64,000 bases of DNA from Maridesulfovibrio bastinii DSM 16055 (GTDB taxonomy: Bacteria; Desulfobacterota; Desulfovibrionia; Desulfovibrionales; Desulfovibrionaceae). This document shows, piece by piece, positions 37,729 through 46,407 of the stretch; position 1 is the stretch's first letter; each line of letters starts with the position of its first letter. The DNA is taken from positions 201,524 through 265,523 of the forward strand of contig NZ_KE387014.1 in assembly GCF_000429985.1 (NCBI RefSeq), in the 5' to 3' direction. The notes under the pieces were generated by a model, which ran no database searches, had not been told where the DNA came from, and saw nothing but the letters and a program-made list of their open reading frames with translations. The position numbers and the translations under genes are program-made.

Positions 37729-38067
37729 ATGGCATTAATATTTGGTAATCCATCGCGCAAGGGACGCACTAATATCGAAGAAGCAAAAAAAGATCAGCGC
37801 CTCGAAATGGCCCGCAATCTTTACCTTGGCGGAAAAATAAATATCGTTACAACACAGGAAATTCCTAATCGTCAGGTTGCAGGAACCTTCGGACTGATCG
37901 TATGCCGCAGCTACAATTTTGATAATGCCTTCTACGGGCTGATTGCACAGGCAATGGATGCCAATGCGGATGCTATCTTAAGCTACCGTGAAAACGTTGC
38001 ATTCCATCCTGAAGGCGATAAATATTATTCCTGCTACGGCACCGCTGTAAGAATGAAGAAAAAATAA
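37729..38067 (+). CDS. Small protein resembling the YbjQ/UPF0145 fold
   Basis: A 112-aa soluble protein. The middle part (INIVTTQEIPNRQVAGTFGL, then a stretch with AQAMDANADAILSYRENVAF) resembles YbjQ-type proteins, in which a VTTT-x-x-I-x-G start is followed by a helix ending in a GANAVV-like strand. That assignment rests on pattern likeness only. YbjQ proteins are sometimes labelled heavy-metal-binding, without firm function. It converges on aroC with only 15 bases between the stops and no clear terminator. Confidence 0.65.
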   Translation: MALIFGNPSRKGRTNIEEAKKDQRLEMARNLYLGGKINIVTTQEIPNRQVAGTFGLIVCRSYNFDNAFYGLIAQAMDANADAILSYRENVAFHPEGDKYYSCYGTAVRMKKK

Positions 38068-38082
38068 ATTGTGTAAAGCGGA

Positions 38083-39132
38083 CTACATCCTGCGTTGAAG
38101 TAAAACAAAGTCCGCAAGACTCAGCATCGCCATAGCTTTCAGAACAGGAACAATTCTCGGAATGGCACAGATATCGTGACGGCCTCCGATACTTATAGCC
38201 ACTTCCCTGCCGTTCTTATCAACTGTCTGCTGCTCTTTTGCTATGGACGGTATGGGTTTTACATGGGCTCTGACTATAATCTGCTGCCCGCTGGAGATTC
38301 CACCAAGAATGCCTCCGGCATTATTTGATTTGAATCCGCCCTGTTGCATAAAATCATTATTAGTACTTCCAGTCGCTGCTGAAGCGGCAAATCCTGAGCC
38401 TATTTCAACACCTTTTACGGCACCGACACCCATAAGAGCATAAGCAAGGCGGGCATCCAGTTTATCAAAAACAGGCTCACCAAGACCTGCCGGGACTCCG
38501 TTCAGACATATTTCCACGACTCCACCGAGAGTATCGCCATCTGAGCGGACCTTTTTAATCTTTGATTCCCATTCGGGGATAATAGAATCATCAGGACTGA
38601 AGAAAGGCCTGTTCACAGCTCCTTCAGCATCAGTAACCTTTGCGTTGATGCCACCGATAGCAACAGTATAAGCCTGACACGAAATCCCTGAAGATTTCAA
38701 AAATTCCTGAGCAACAGCTCCACCGACAACGCGTGAAACAGTCTCACGCCCGGAGGAACGCCCGCCACCACGATAATCCCGGACGCCATATTTGGCATCA
38801 TAAGTAAGGTCAGCGTGTCCGGGACGATAAACATCCATTATTTTGCTGTAATCTTTTGAACGGTGATCTGTATTTTCAATATGGAATCCAATAGGGGTAC
38901 CGGTTGTGCGGCCTTCAAAAATACCTGAAAGCAATTTTACTTTATCGGCTTCCTTGCGGGCGGTGGCAGCTATTCCCTGCCCCGGTTTGCGCCTGTCCAG
39001 TTCAAGCTGGATAATATCTTCAGTCAGAGCTATCCCGGCAGGACATCCGTCAATAACACCGCCAAGTCCGGGACCGTGGGACTCTCCATAAGTTGTCAGG
39101 CTGAAAATTTTACCGAATGTATTGCCGCTCAT
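38083..39132 (-). CDS. aroC: Chorismate synthase
   Basis: Last step of the shikimate pathway, forming chorismate from EPSP with reduced flavin. Family signatures are visible: GESHGPGLGGVIDGCPAG at the N-terminus, RPGHADLTYDAKYGVRDYRGGGRSSGRE in the middle and RHDICAIPR near the C-terminus. The length of 349 aa is normal. Its ATG overlaps the end of aroK by four bases (ATGA), so the two shikimate genes are translationally coupled. Confidence 0.97.
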   Translation of the reverse strand: MSGNTFGKIFSLTTYGESHGPGLGGVIDGCPAGIALTEDIIQLELDRRKPGQGIAATARKEADKVKLLSGIFEGRTTGTPIGFHIENTDHRSKDYSKIMDVYRPGHADLTYDAKYGVRDYRGGGRSSGRETVSRVVGGAVAQEFLKSSGISCQAYTVAIGGINAKVTDAEGAVNRPFFSPDDSIIPEWESKIKKVRSDGDTLGGVVEICLNGVPAGLGEPVFDKLDARLAYALMGVGAVKGVEIGSGFAASAATGSTNNDFMQQGGFKSNNAGGILGGISSGQQIIVRAHVKPIPSIAKEQQTVDKNGREVAISIGGRHDICAIPRIVPVLKAMAMLSLADFVLLQRRM

Positions 39133-39665
39133 GCCATATCTCCCTTAATTCCAATATTAAACCTTTCAATCAATTCCGAAACGATATCCAGCGGATCCCG
39201 CGTTGCATCTATTTTTATAAAAGCCGATTCTTCATATAAATTTCTACGCTGTTCCAGCACATCGCGAACTTCCTCAACAATGCTTTTACCTGTCAGCGAT
39301 GGACGTTGACCATGTATCGGGTCTGCTTCAAGTCTCTCAGCCAGTACTGAAGACGGGGCTTCAAGATAAACAGTGCTGGATTCAGAAAGTATTTTACGAT
39401 TTTCAGGGCGCAAAACAATTCCACCCCCGCATGAAACAACCAGCCCTTTACGCCTGCATGTTTCACGCAGCATATTTGATTCAATATCGCGGAAGCGGTC
39501 CCAGCCTTCATTTTCCACCAGAGTAGCTATTTCACAACCGCAGAAAGAAACACTCATCACATCGGTATCGGCAAACTCAAGTCCGCTCTCAGCAGCCAGA
39601 AGTTTACCTACGGTAGTTTTACCACAGGCTCTGTACCCGATTAAATATATATTTGAATTTAGCAT
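39129..39665 (-). CDS. aroK: Shikimate kinase
   Basis: Phosphorylates shikimate with ATP, upstream of AroC in the same pathway. The Walker A motif GYRACGKTTVG is at residues 10-20, the shikimate-binding Asp pair at FADTDVM (33-37), and the glycine-rich SCGGGIVL and the lid segment RPSLTG follow. At 178 aa it is the normal size. It overlaps aroC by four bases. A perfect inverted repeat about 125 bases upstream could be part of its control region. Confidence 0.95.
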   Translation of the reverse strand: MLNSNIYLIGYRACGKTTVGKLLAAESGLEFADTDVMSVSFCGCEIATLVENEGWDRFRDIESNMLRETCRRKGLVVSCGGGIVLRPENRKILSESSTVYLEAPSSVLAERLEADPIHGQRPSLTGKSIVEEVRDVLEQRRNLYEESAFIKIDATRDPLDIVSELIERFNIGIKGDMA

Positions 39666-40123
39666 ATACCCACTGAAGGAATCCCGAATTTATTGCGGAC
39701 TTGCTGTAAGCTTTAATCCGCATGCAATTGTTTGCCACAATTGAAACCTTTCAGCATTTTAGCATAAAAAAGCTGAACGGCTCCAGATCATACTAAATAA
39801 AATAGTATGAAATAGAATACGATATAATGAAATATGTTTCAGGGAAAATGATTCTAAGTCTGAATCACTTAAAAGAGACGTGAAATGGATTTATCCAATA
39901 AACGCAAAGCAGGTAGTGTTGTCAAGTTAAGTGTATTATATAAAATTATCGGGATGCCCTGCTGCATAATAAATTTTCAGAAATTAAAAACAGCCTGTGG
40001 CTTTCACCATAGACATCCCGTTCCATCCGCATAAATTGAGCGTATCATAACCAGATCAGGGAACCTGCGGGAGACAGATAACCATAGCTCTGCATCAGCA
40101 GCACTTTCCACAAAGACTGATGA
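39666..40123. other. Intergenic region upstream of aroK
   Basis: 458 bases with no credible gene. It contains the perfect inverted repeat at 39788-39810 and a long-range stem, CGGGATG (39950-39956) with CATCCCG (40014-40020), around a 57-base loop. I see no insertion-sequence ends or tRNA. Confidence 0.5.
39788..39810. promoter_or_regulatory. Perfect inverted repeat upstream of aroK
   Basis: TCATACTA (39788-39795) and TAGTATGA (39803-39810) form a perfect 8-bp dyad with a 7-base A/T spacer, a shape compatible with a dimeric regulator site. No regulator can be assigned. Confidence 0.35.
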
Positions 40124-40462
40124 CTAAAAGGCCTTAAGACACTCATCCTTGGTGTTGTGGATAGGCAAAAATGAGACAAAACCAGACAGATCAAAGACTT
40201 CTTTGATATAATCTTTGAGGGAGCACAGCAGCATCTGGCCATCTCCACCCTTCAATTCTCTGGCAGCCTTCAGCAGAACCCTCAGACCGGCACTTGAAAT
40301 ATACTCCAGATTCTCAAAATCCAGAATAATCTTGGATTCGCCACCCTGAATAGATCCAAGAAGCTTTTCCTCAAATTCACCGGAAGTATTGGAATCAAGT
40401 CTTCCCTTCAGCTCAAAAACGATAATATCAATATCTTTATTTTCAATCACTTCAAGTCCCAT
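40124..40462 (-). CDS. STAS-domain anti-sigma factor antagonist
   Basis: A 112-aa single STAS domain (SpoIIAA/RsbV-like). The phosphorylatable serine region is clear (NLEYISSAGLRVLLKAA, Ser56/Ser57). In partner switching, the unphosphorylated STAS protein binds its kinase, releasing the kinase's other partner. I start at ATG 40462 because GGAGG lies just upstream; an ATG at 40474 overlaps that site. It directly follows the RsbW-like kinase gene, with which it surely forms a pair. The PP2C phosphatase that would reset the switch is not in the window. Confidence 0.9.
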   Translation of the reverse strand: MGLEVIENKDIDIIVFELKGRLDSNTSGEFEEKLLGSIQGGESKIILDFENLEYISSAGLRVLLKAARELKGGDGQMLLCSLKDYIKEVFDLSGFVSFLPIHNTKDECLKAF

Positions 40463-40477
40463 AGGATCCTCCATGAA

Positions 40478-40924
40478 TTATTGTACTGGTATTTTTTTTC
40501 TAAGTTTAAGATAATTTCTGCCATTTTCCCAAAAATATTCCACGCTATCCATAAGTTTACGCATGAAATGCACTCCAAGACCGCCTATTTTACGATCCTG
40601 ACAATCACAATGGATATCTGGTGCGGGGACTTCAAGCGGATTAAATTTCTTTCCGTTGTCCTCAATAATCAGCCGCAGCTCAACCTCATCGTACTCAATT
40701 TTAAGATTGAAATAGTGTTCATCAACACCGTTACAACCGTAACTGACCAGATTTGTAAAAAGTTCATCGAGCACAAGATTGATTTCAAAAAGAATTTTCT
40801 CCGGCAGGCCGGAAACCTGAGCAAACTCTTCAAGTCTGCAGGCCAGAATGTGTAATTCTGAAATATCGGCCTTCAGCGATAATGACATTCTGGTTTTATC
40901 AAAATCCTTGTATAGTTCTTCCAC
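40478..40924 (-). CDS. RsbW-like serine kinase / anti-sigma regulatory factor
   Basis: A 148-aa HATPase_c_2 protein. The ATP-site motifs are LVLDELFTNLVSYG (N-box), LIIEDNGKKFNP (G1) and GGLGVHFMRKLMD (G2). Proteins of this family phosphorylate a STAS antagonist, here the next gene, and hold a target protein inactive; the target may be a sigma factor or, in many Proteobacteria, another signalling protein. It is transcribed away from the ABC exporter gene, sharing a 185-base gap. Confidence 0.9.
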   Translation of the reverse strand: MEELYKDFDKTRMSLSLKADISELHILACRLEEFAQVSGLPEKILFEINLVLDELFTNLVSYGCNGVDEHYFNLKIEYDEVELRLIIEDNGKKFNPLEVPAPDIHCDCQDRKIGGLGVHFMRKLMDSVEYFWENGRNYLKLRKKIPVQ

Positions 40925-41109
40925 CTTAAACCATATCCTTGTGAAAAGTCCTCAACAGACACCGTATACGGACTATAAAGTCTTAGAAACTCCTTGTCCA
41001 TGTGTCCACAAAACGGTAATTAACATTTATTCTTAAGGAAATCATTTAAAACGAATTAAAACAGAAAAATAGAACATAAAATATATTTTTTCAGCCAAGG
41101 AGTCGGTTA

Positions 41110-43605
41110 ATGATTACAAAGCGGCCGCTTTCATACTGGATCAAAAAAAGTGACCTGAAAATTCAGTTACTCCTCATAGGGATAATACTGATTACAGTTG
41201 CCACAAGAGTTATCCCGCTTGAAATGCAGAAAAAGATCATCAACCAGGCTATAAGCATGCGCAAAATGGACCTGCTGCTGATGTATTCAGGCATGTATCT
41301 GGCCGCCGTGGTTTCCGCAAGCCTGCTCAAGGGAGTAATAACCCTGCTCCAGACATATCTGGGACAGAAAGCCCTCGCCAGAATGCGTAAAGAACTTTAC
41401 GCACATATCCTGACCCTGCCTTTGAGCTATTTTCGTAAAGCAAACCCGGGCATGGTCGTTTCTTCACTTGTAACAGAGCTTGCACCGGCAGGAGAATTTG
41501 TTGGCCAGTCTATTGCTGTTCCGGTCACTAACATACTTACACTGCTCTCTTTTGCCGGCTACCTGTTTTACCTTAACCCGACAATGGCCGCTATATCAAT
41601 GGCTCTTTATCCTGTTGTAATAATTCTAATTCCTAGATTGCAAAAGCGCAGCAACCGCGCAAACAAAAAAAGAGTTGATATCACCAGAAACTTGAGCAGC
41701 CGTATAAATGAAACAGTTACTGGAATTCATGAAATTCATGGCAATGGTTCTTACAAAATAGAAAACCGTAAATACGGTCAATTCGTCGACGAATTATTCA
41801 AGATAAGAATTGTCTGGATTTTATATAAACAGGGCATAAAAGTTTTCAATAATTTCTTCCAGAATCTCGGCCCCTTCCTGCTGTTTTTAGTTGGTGGATA
41901 TCTGGCAATACAAGGTAAGTTCGATCTTGGTGCTCTCGTGGCTTTTCTTTCGGCCTACGAAAAAATTTACGATCCATGGAAAGAGCTTATGGATTTTTAT
42001 CAGGTTCATAACGATGCCTCGGTTCGTTACGAACGGGTTATGGAATACTTTGATGATGAACCTGAATTCGAGCTTGAACCTGAAGGCAGGGAGCCTCTTA
42101 AGCTTAAAGGTGAAATTAATGTCCAGAACCTCGGCTTTGCAGTAGCCGGAGGAGTAAGGCTTCTCAAACAGATCAATATGCACCTTGATCAGGGAGAACA
42201 GCTTGCACTGGTTGGTTTTTCCGGTAGCGGTAAAAGTACTTTGGCACAGTGTATTTCACAGCTTTACAAATATACGGGAGGATCAGTCAAAATTGACGGC
42301 TATGAGGTTGCTGATCTTACCAAAGCTGATGTTGTAAACAATACCGGAATAGTCTCCCAGTCTCCGTACATTTTTTCAGGATCATTAAAAGAAAATCTGC
42401 TCTATTCCTGTACTGCTGTGCTGGAAGGCGACCCGCAGGCCGAAGAAAAAATGCCCACTCGGGATGCTATGATCGAATCAATTCAACAGGCTGGAATATT
42501 TGTTGATGTTCTAAGATTCGGACTTAATACAGTTCTTGATACCGATCAGAATCCTGAACTGGCGGAACGCATAGTCCGCATCAGAAAAAATTTTCACACC
42601 GATTACGGGCAACAGCTCGCAGACAGTGTGGAGTTTTATCATGAAGGAGAATATCTGGAATACTCATCAGTAATGGCCAACATTATTTTTGGTAATCCGA
42701 ATGATGAAAAATATTCTCCTCAAAACATAAGCACCAACCCGGCTTTTCTGGAATTTCTGCGGGGAGCCCAGCTTGAAACACCACTCTTGAGCCTTGGCCG
42801 TGAGATAGCAAGACAGACGGTTGATATTCTGGGCAATATGCCGATGGATGAAGTTTTCTTTGAACAAAGCCCGATACCGACAGAAAAATTTGAAGAATAT
42901 AAGAAGCTTGTAAATCATATTGAAAGGCGTCCGCTACAGGAACTGGAAGCTGAAGACCGAAAAATGCTTATGCGGCTGGCAATGGATTTCATTCCCGGCA
43001 AGCATAAAATGGTGGTTCTACCTGATTTACTGCGCAACCTCCTGCTTGACGGGCGCAAACTCTTTTTCGAAAAAGTTCACCGTATGATGCCCAATGCCTT
43101 CTCGTTCTTCAGAATGACGGACTATATAAGTTCACAGACTATTCTGGATAATATCCTTTTTGGTAAACCTAAATCAGATCATCCAAAAGTTCAGGATGCT
43201 ATCAACCAAAGCATGATCCAGCTTCTCATTGAAGAAGATCTCCTTGAAAAGATAGTAGAGATAGGCATGGAATTCGATGTAGGCACCAAGGGGGATAAGC
43301 TTTCAGGAGGTCAGCGGCAGAAGCTGGCCATTGCCAGAACCTTCCTCAAGAACCCGCCCATAATGATTATGGATGAGGCAACGTCAGCTCTGGATAACTC
43401 CTCACAGAACCGCATTCAGAACCTTCTGGAAACAAAATGGAAGGGTCGGTCAACTTTGATATCAGTAATCCACAGACTTGACACCATTAAGAACTATGAC
43501 AAGATTGCAGTAATGAAGGCCGGTAAACTTGTTGAAATCGGCCCTTATACTGATCTGATGAATAAAAAGGGAATCCTTTACGAACTCGTACACGGAGCAG
43601 ATTAG
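41110..43605 (+). CDS. ABC exporter (fused permease-ATPase) with a large insertion in the ATPase domain
   Basis: An 831-aa half-transporter. The first 320 or so residues form a six-helix ABC exporter membrane domain. The ATPase domain has Walker A (GFSGSGKST, near 369), a Q-loop (VSQSPYIFSGSLKENLLYS, near 415), the signature LSGGQRQKLAIARTFL (near 731), Walker B with the catalytic Glu (IMIMDEATSALD) and the H-loop (SVIHRLD). Q-loop and signature are about 315 residues apart instead of 60-70, so roughly 250 residues are inserted in the helical subdomain. Within and after the insertion the post-Q-loop pattern recurs twice (SSVMANIIFG and SSQTILDNILFG). An AAGGAG lies before ATG 41110. It is followed after two bases by a cyclic-nucleotide-binding gene. 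The substrate is unknown. Confidence 0.9.
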   Translation: MITKRPLSYWIKKSDLKIQLLLIGIILITVATRVIPLEMQKKIINQAISMRKMDLLLMYSGMYLAAVVSASLLKGVITLLQTYLGQKALARMRKELYAHILTLPLSYFRKANPGMVVSSLVTELAPAGEFVGQSIAVPVTNILTLLSFAGYLFYLNPTMAAISMALYPVVIILIPRLQKRSNRANKKRVDITRNLSSRINETVTGIHEIHGNGSYKIENRKYGQFVDELFKIRIVWILYKQGIKVFNNFFQNLGPFLLFLVGGYLAIQGKFDLGALVAFLSAYEKIYDPWKELMDFYQVHNDASVRYERVMEYFDDEPEFELEPEGREPLKLKGEINVQNLGFAVAGGVRLLKQINMHLDQGEQLALVGFSGSGKSTLAQCISQLYKYTGGSVKIDGYEVADLTKADVVNNTGIVSQSPYIFSGSLKENLLYSCTAVLEGDPQAEEKMPTRDAMIESIQQAGIFVDVLRFGLNTVLDTDQNPELAERIVRIRKNFHTDYGQQLADSVEFYHEGEYLEYSSVMANIIFGNPNDEKYSPQNISTNPAFLEFLRGAQLETPLLSLGREIARQTVDILGNMPMDEVFFEQSPIPTEKFEEYKKLVNHIERRPLQELEAEDRKMLMRLAMDFIPGKHKMVVLPDLLRNLLLDGRKLFFEKVHRMMPNAFSFFRMTDYISSQTILDNILFGKPKSDHPKVQDAINQSMIQLLIEEDLLEKIVEIGMEFDVGTKGDKLSGGQRQKLAIARTFLKNPPIMIMDEATSALDNSSQNRIQNLLETKWKGRSTLISVIHRLDTIKNYDKIAVMKAGKLVEIGPYTDLMNKKGILYELVHGAD

Positions 43606-43607
43606 TC

Positions 43608-44105
43608 ATGAGCAATCAAACCAGTGAATATAAGCAGCATCTGGAACTGATCAGGGAAATCAAGTACTTCTCAGCTGTCAGTCTTGAAGCACAGAAGGTT
43701 CTTGCATATTTATGTGTAAGGGAAACTTTTCAAAAGGGTGAGACTGTTTTTAAAACTGGAGACATTGACCTTTCAGCCTACCACCTCCTTGACGGACGGC
43801 TGGAAATATTTATTGATGAATTAGATGAACCCATAGGGCATTTTAAACAGGGAGACTTTTTCGGAGCTCTGACTCTCTTAGGAGAATCACCACGATTATT
43901 CACTCTAAAAGCTGCTGAACAAACAAACTGCATCCGGCTGACCAAAGATAAATTTACCAAGGTCAGAGAACAATTTCCGGAACTCTCGGATAAATTTATG
44001 CTTATGACGGTTGAAGACGTTAATACATGGGAAAAACGATTTCTGAAACACATGGTTCCGGAATGCGTAGGATGCCTGTCGACACTGGGCCTTACTTTAA
44101 TATAG
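43608..44105 (+). CDS. Stand-alone cyclic-nucleotide-binding domain protein
   Basis: A 165-aa protein with a CRP-type beta-roll (about residues 18-135: FQKGETVFKTGDIDLSAYHLLDGRLEIFI divided around the loop, then GHFKQGDFFGALTLLGESPR). The phosphate-binding cassette is poorly conserved, so ligand binding is uncertain. There is no helix-turn-helix, so it is not a CRP-type transcription factor. The C-terminal tail contains a CxxC pair (PECVGCLS). It starts two bases after the ABC exporter stop, which points to a regulatory partner of that transporter. Confidence 0.85.
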   Translation: MSNQTSEYKQHLELIREIKYFSAVSLEAQKVLAYLCVRETFQKGETVFKTGDIDLSAYHLLDGRLEIFIDELDEPIGHFKQGDFFGALTLLGESPRLFTLKAAEQTNCIRLTKDKFTKVREQFPELSDKFMLMTVEDVNTWEKRFLKHMVPECVGCLSTLGLTLI

Positions 44106-44125
44106 CCAGAGACTTGTGAGGTAAT

Positions 44126-44725
44126 ATGAAAAAAATAATCATAATATCTTTTTCTATTTTTATTTTAAGCTGCTCGGCCGCTATGGCTTATAGCGCACCT
44201 GAAACAATCGCAGGTGTTTCCCTTGGTAAAAGTTACCATGAACTGAGGTCTGTACTGGATTTGGATTCAATGGACTCTCAGTGGAATGAAGACTATCTCA
44301 AAAGAATCGAAATTATGCCTATGCAGGGCTATCGAAGCGGATACGTAGTTGTCGGTAATTGTAAACGTAAAGATGTGGTTCTTAAAATTAAGCTTAATTA
44401 TAAGGATGACAGCGTTGAATTTTTCAACTCACTCTACACCAAACTTCGCAAGCGTTATGGCAACCCGGTAGACTGGCGGGGCAACCCCTTTGGAACTCTG
44501 AAAATTTGGAAGTGGTCACTGAAAGATTCCAAAGGCAATATAAGCCTTATCCTGCATCATTTCAGTGGTGATGACGACAGCACAACACAAGGCAATTGTA
44601 TTAAACTCTCACGGCCGGAATTTATTAAAGAAGAAAGGCTCTGCTGGGAAAAGGACCACCCGGAACCAACAGACAATATAATCCCCGCTAAAATAAAAGG
44701 ATTGGATTGGTTCCTTCCATATTAA
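44126..44725 (+). CDS. Secreted hypothetical protein, 199 aa
   Basis: An N-terminal signal peptide is clear (MKKIIIISFSIFILSCSAAM, then AYS); cleavage after AMA by signal peptidase I fits, and the ILSC box could alternatively give a lipoprotein. The mature part begins with IAGVSLGKSYHELRSVL, a pattern common in small periplasmic proteins of unknown function, and includes several Trp residues and a late Cys pair. It lies 20 bases after the cyclic-nucleotide-binding gene, so it belongs to the ABC exporter operon. The function is not known. Confidence 0.75.
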   Translation: MKKIIIISFSIFILSCSAAMAYSAPETIAGVSLGKSYHELRSVLDLDSMDSQWNEDYLKRIEIMPMQGYRSGYVVVGNCKRKDVVLKIKLNYKDDSVEFFNSLYTKLRKRYGNPVDWRGNPFGTLKIWKWSLKDSKGNISLILHHFSGDDDSTTQGNCIKLSRPEFIKEERLCWEKDHPEPTDNIIPAKIKGLDWFLPY

Positions 44726-44746
44726 TATAAAAAATGATTTTCACAA

Positions 44747-44779
44747 AGGAGTCCTCTGAGAATATCGGAGGACTCTTTT
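44747..44779 (+). terminator. Rho-independent terminator of the ABC exporter operon
   Basis: GAGTCCTC (44749-44756) pairs with GAGGACTC (44768-44775), extended by two weaker pairs, and four T follow. Confidence 0.85.
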
Positions 44780-45112
44780 GTATACAAAGTCTGAGCTTAA
44801 ATTTTCATAAGCAATAATTCAGCAATACCAATTCAACTAATTCGCTACGGATTAAACAATATCAAGCTCTGCTGAAATGAAAGAGCTATGACGGGTATAC
44901 CTACCTTATATTCTACAATTCTCTTACTATTCCCAATTCATATTGTAATTTCATCAAACTGATTTTAATTAGAGCGTATCCGCCATAAATTCAGGCAGCC
45001 TGAAAATTACTGAATTTATCTTAGATCATCTGAGCTTAGCCTATTCAGGCTTTGCCAGTCCTAGATTAGCCCTATTTTAACATAGTCATCGAACTCATTT
45101 TTAGCTCAACAA
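44780..45112. other. Intergenic A/T-rich region
   Basis: About 330 bases between two terminators of convergent operons. Many stop codons occur in all frames and I see no gene, RNA or mobile-element end. Confidence 0.5.
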
Positions 45113-45144
45113 AAAAGACCCGCTCCATAAGGAACGGGTCTTTT
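45113..45144 (-). terminator. Terminator of the qrc operon (minus strand)
   Basis: AAAAGACCCG (45113-45122) pairs perfectly with CGGGTCTTTT (45135-45144). The A-run at the left gives the U-tract on the minus strand. Confidence 0.87.
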
Positions 45145-45166
45145 AAATTCAATTAAACCTATGAGA

Positions 45167-46396
45167 CTACTTATTCAGCTTAACTTCCTGCGGGAATACC
45201 GGGAGGTATCTGTAGGCGAGGCTGATAACCAGTGCGCCGTAAGCAACGATCATTCCTGAGGTTGCCCACTCTGCCCAGTTAGGTGCGTAGGTCTGCCATT
45301 TATCAAACGGCATAACAGGCACAGCAATAGACTGAACAGTGAATACATACCTGTTGATGGTTATACCTGCGCAATCAAGTATTGCTGCGGTATAAAGCCA
45401 GAAAGGTTTGTTTCTGATAGAAGGAGTTATCAGCATGATAGCCGGGAGAACTCCGCAAAGTCCAAGCTCTGTCCAGAGGAGCCATTTTCCGTAGATAGTT
45501 CCGTAGAACATCTGATCGAAAGTCATTCCAACGGAAGGGAGATAGCCGACAGCCCATGCCCAGGTATCAATGATCTTGAAGAACATGTACAGGCAGAGCA
45601 TAGCTCCGGCAATTTTACCCATCAAAGCTTTAACTTTGTAATCAACAAGTTTTCTACCTGTAAGTTTCTCCATGAGAGCGCAGATCAGAACAGTGAAAAC
45701 AGGTCCTGAACCAACAGCAGAGAGAACAAAGAGGAAGAAAGTCCAGGGCCAGATGAAGAAACCTTCACGGAATGCATACGGGCGTCCGAACATTACACCG
45801 TACATACCACCGAGAGAACCCTGATGGAATGTTGAAAGGAAAGTTCCGATTCCGGCAAACAGAGCCATGTTCACATGAAGATTGTGAGCAAGGTGATGCA
45901 GGAAAGGAATCTTATTGAGCTGCTTCTGTTCAAGAATCAGCGGAATAAACTCAATAATCAGAACAGTGCAGTAGCATGTAATACAGAAGATAACTTCTGT
46001 GAGCATGGAATGCACATTAGGGTGCCAGTAACCGAACCAGGCTCTACCGGGCTGACCGATATCCATGGTCAGAATGAGCATAGCTCCGGAGTAGCAGAGA
46101 AAACCGACAATAACTGTCAGGTTGATAATATTTTTAAGTTGATCAATCTTGAGTATGTATTTCAGGAATCCGGTGAAAAATGCACCGGCTCCAAGAGCAA
46201 TTACTGCAAGGTCGAAGGTAATCCAAAGTCCGAACCCAAAATAGTTATCAAGGCCGGTGACTCCGATTCCATGATAGAATACCTGAAAAGAGGCGTATAC
46301 ACCCCAAAGCAGGAACAGGAGTATGAATCCGCACCAGGCCATAAACTTGGGCAGACCACAACGAGTCACGCCTTCCGGGAAGAGATTTCTGTCCAT
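45167..46396 (-). CDS. qrcD: Quinone reductase complex membrane subunit QrcD (NrfD family)
   Basis: The 409-aa membrane subunit with about ten hydrophobic helices of the NrfD/PsrC type, which binds menaquinone in the inner membrane. In Desulfovibrio the Qrc complex takes electrons from periplasmic hydrogenases and formate dehydrogenases through type I cytochrome c3 and reduces menaquinone, feeding sulfate reduction. Gene order on the minus strand is qrcA-qrcB-qrcC-qrcD, which is diagnostic. It starts 11 bases after qrcC and is followed by the operon terminator. No haem-ligand claim is made. Confidence 0.92.
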   Translation of the reverse strand: MDRNLFPEGVTRCGLPKFMAWCGFILLFLLWGVYASFQVFYHGIGVTGLDNYFGFGLWITFDLAVIALGAGAFFTGFLKYILKIDQLKNIINLTVIVGFLCYSGAMLILTMDIGQPGRAWFGYWHPNVHSMLTEVIFCITCYCTVLIIEFIPLILEQKQLNKIPFLHHLAHNLHVNMALFAGIGTFLSTFHQGSLGGMYGVMFGRPYAFREGFFIWPWTFFLFVLSAVGSGPVFTVLICALMEKLTGRKLVDYKVKALMGKIAGAMLCLYMFFKIIDTWAWAVGYLPSVGMTFDQMFYGTIYGKWLLWTELGLCGVLPAIMLITPSIRNKPFWLYTAAILDCAGITINRYVFTVQSIAVPVMPFDKWQTYAPNWAEWATSGMIVAYGALVISLAYRYLPVFPQEVKLNK

Positions 46397-46407
46397 TTTC
46401 CTCTCTC

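Noticed and set aside
39950-40020. Insertion-sequence remnant
   Set aside because: There are no transposase-like codons, target duplications or matching terminal repeats; only a pair of 7-base arms is present.
43608-44105. CRP/FNR-type transcription factor
   Set aside because: It has the cyclic-nucleotide-binding fold, but the chain ends before any helix-turn-helix.
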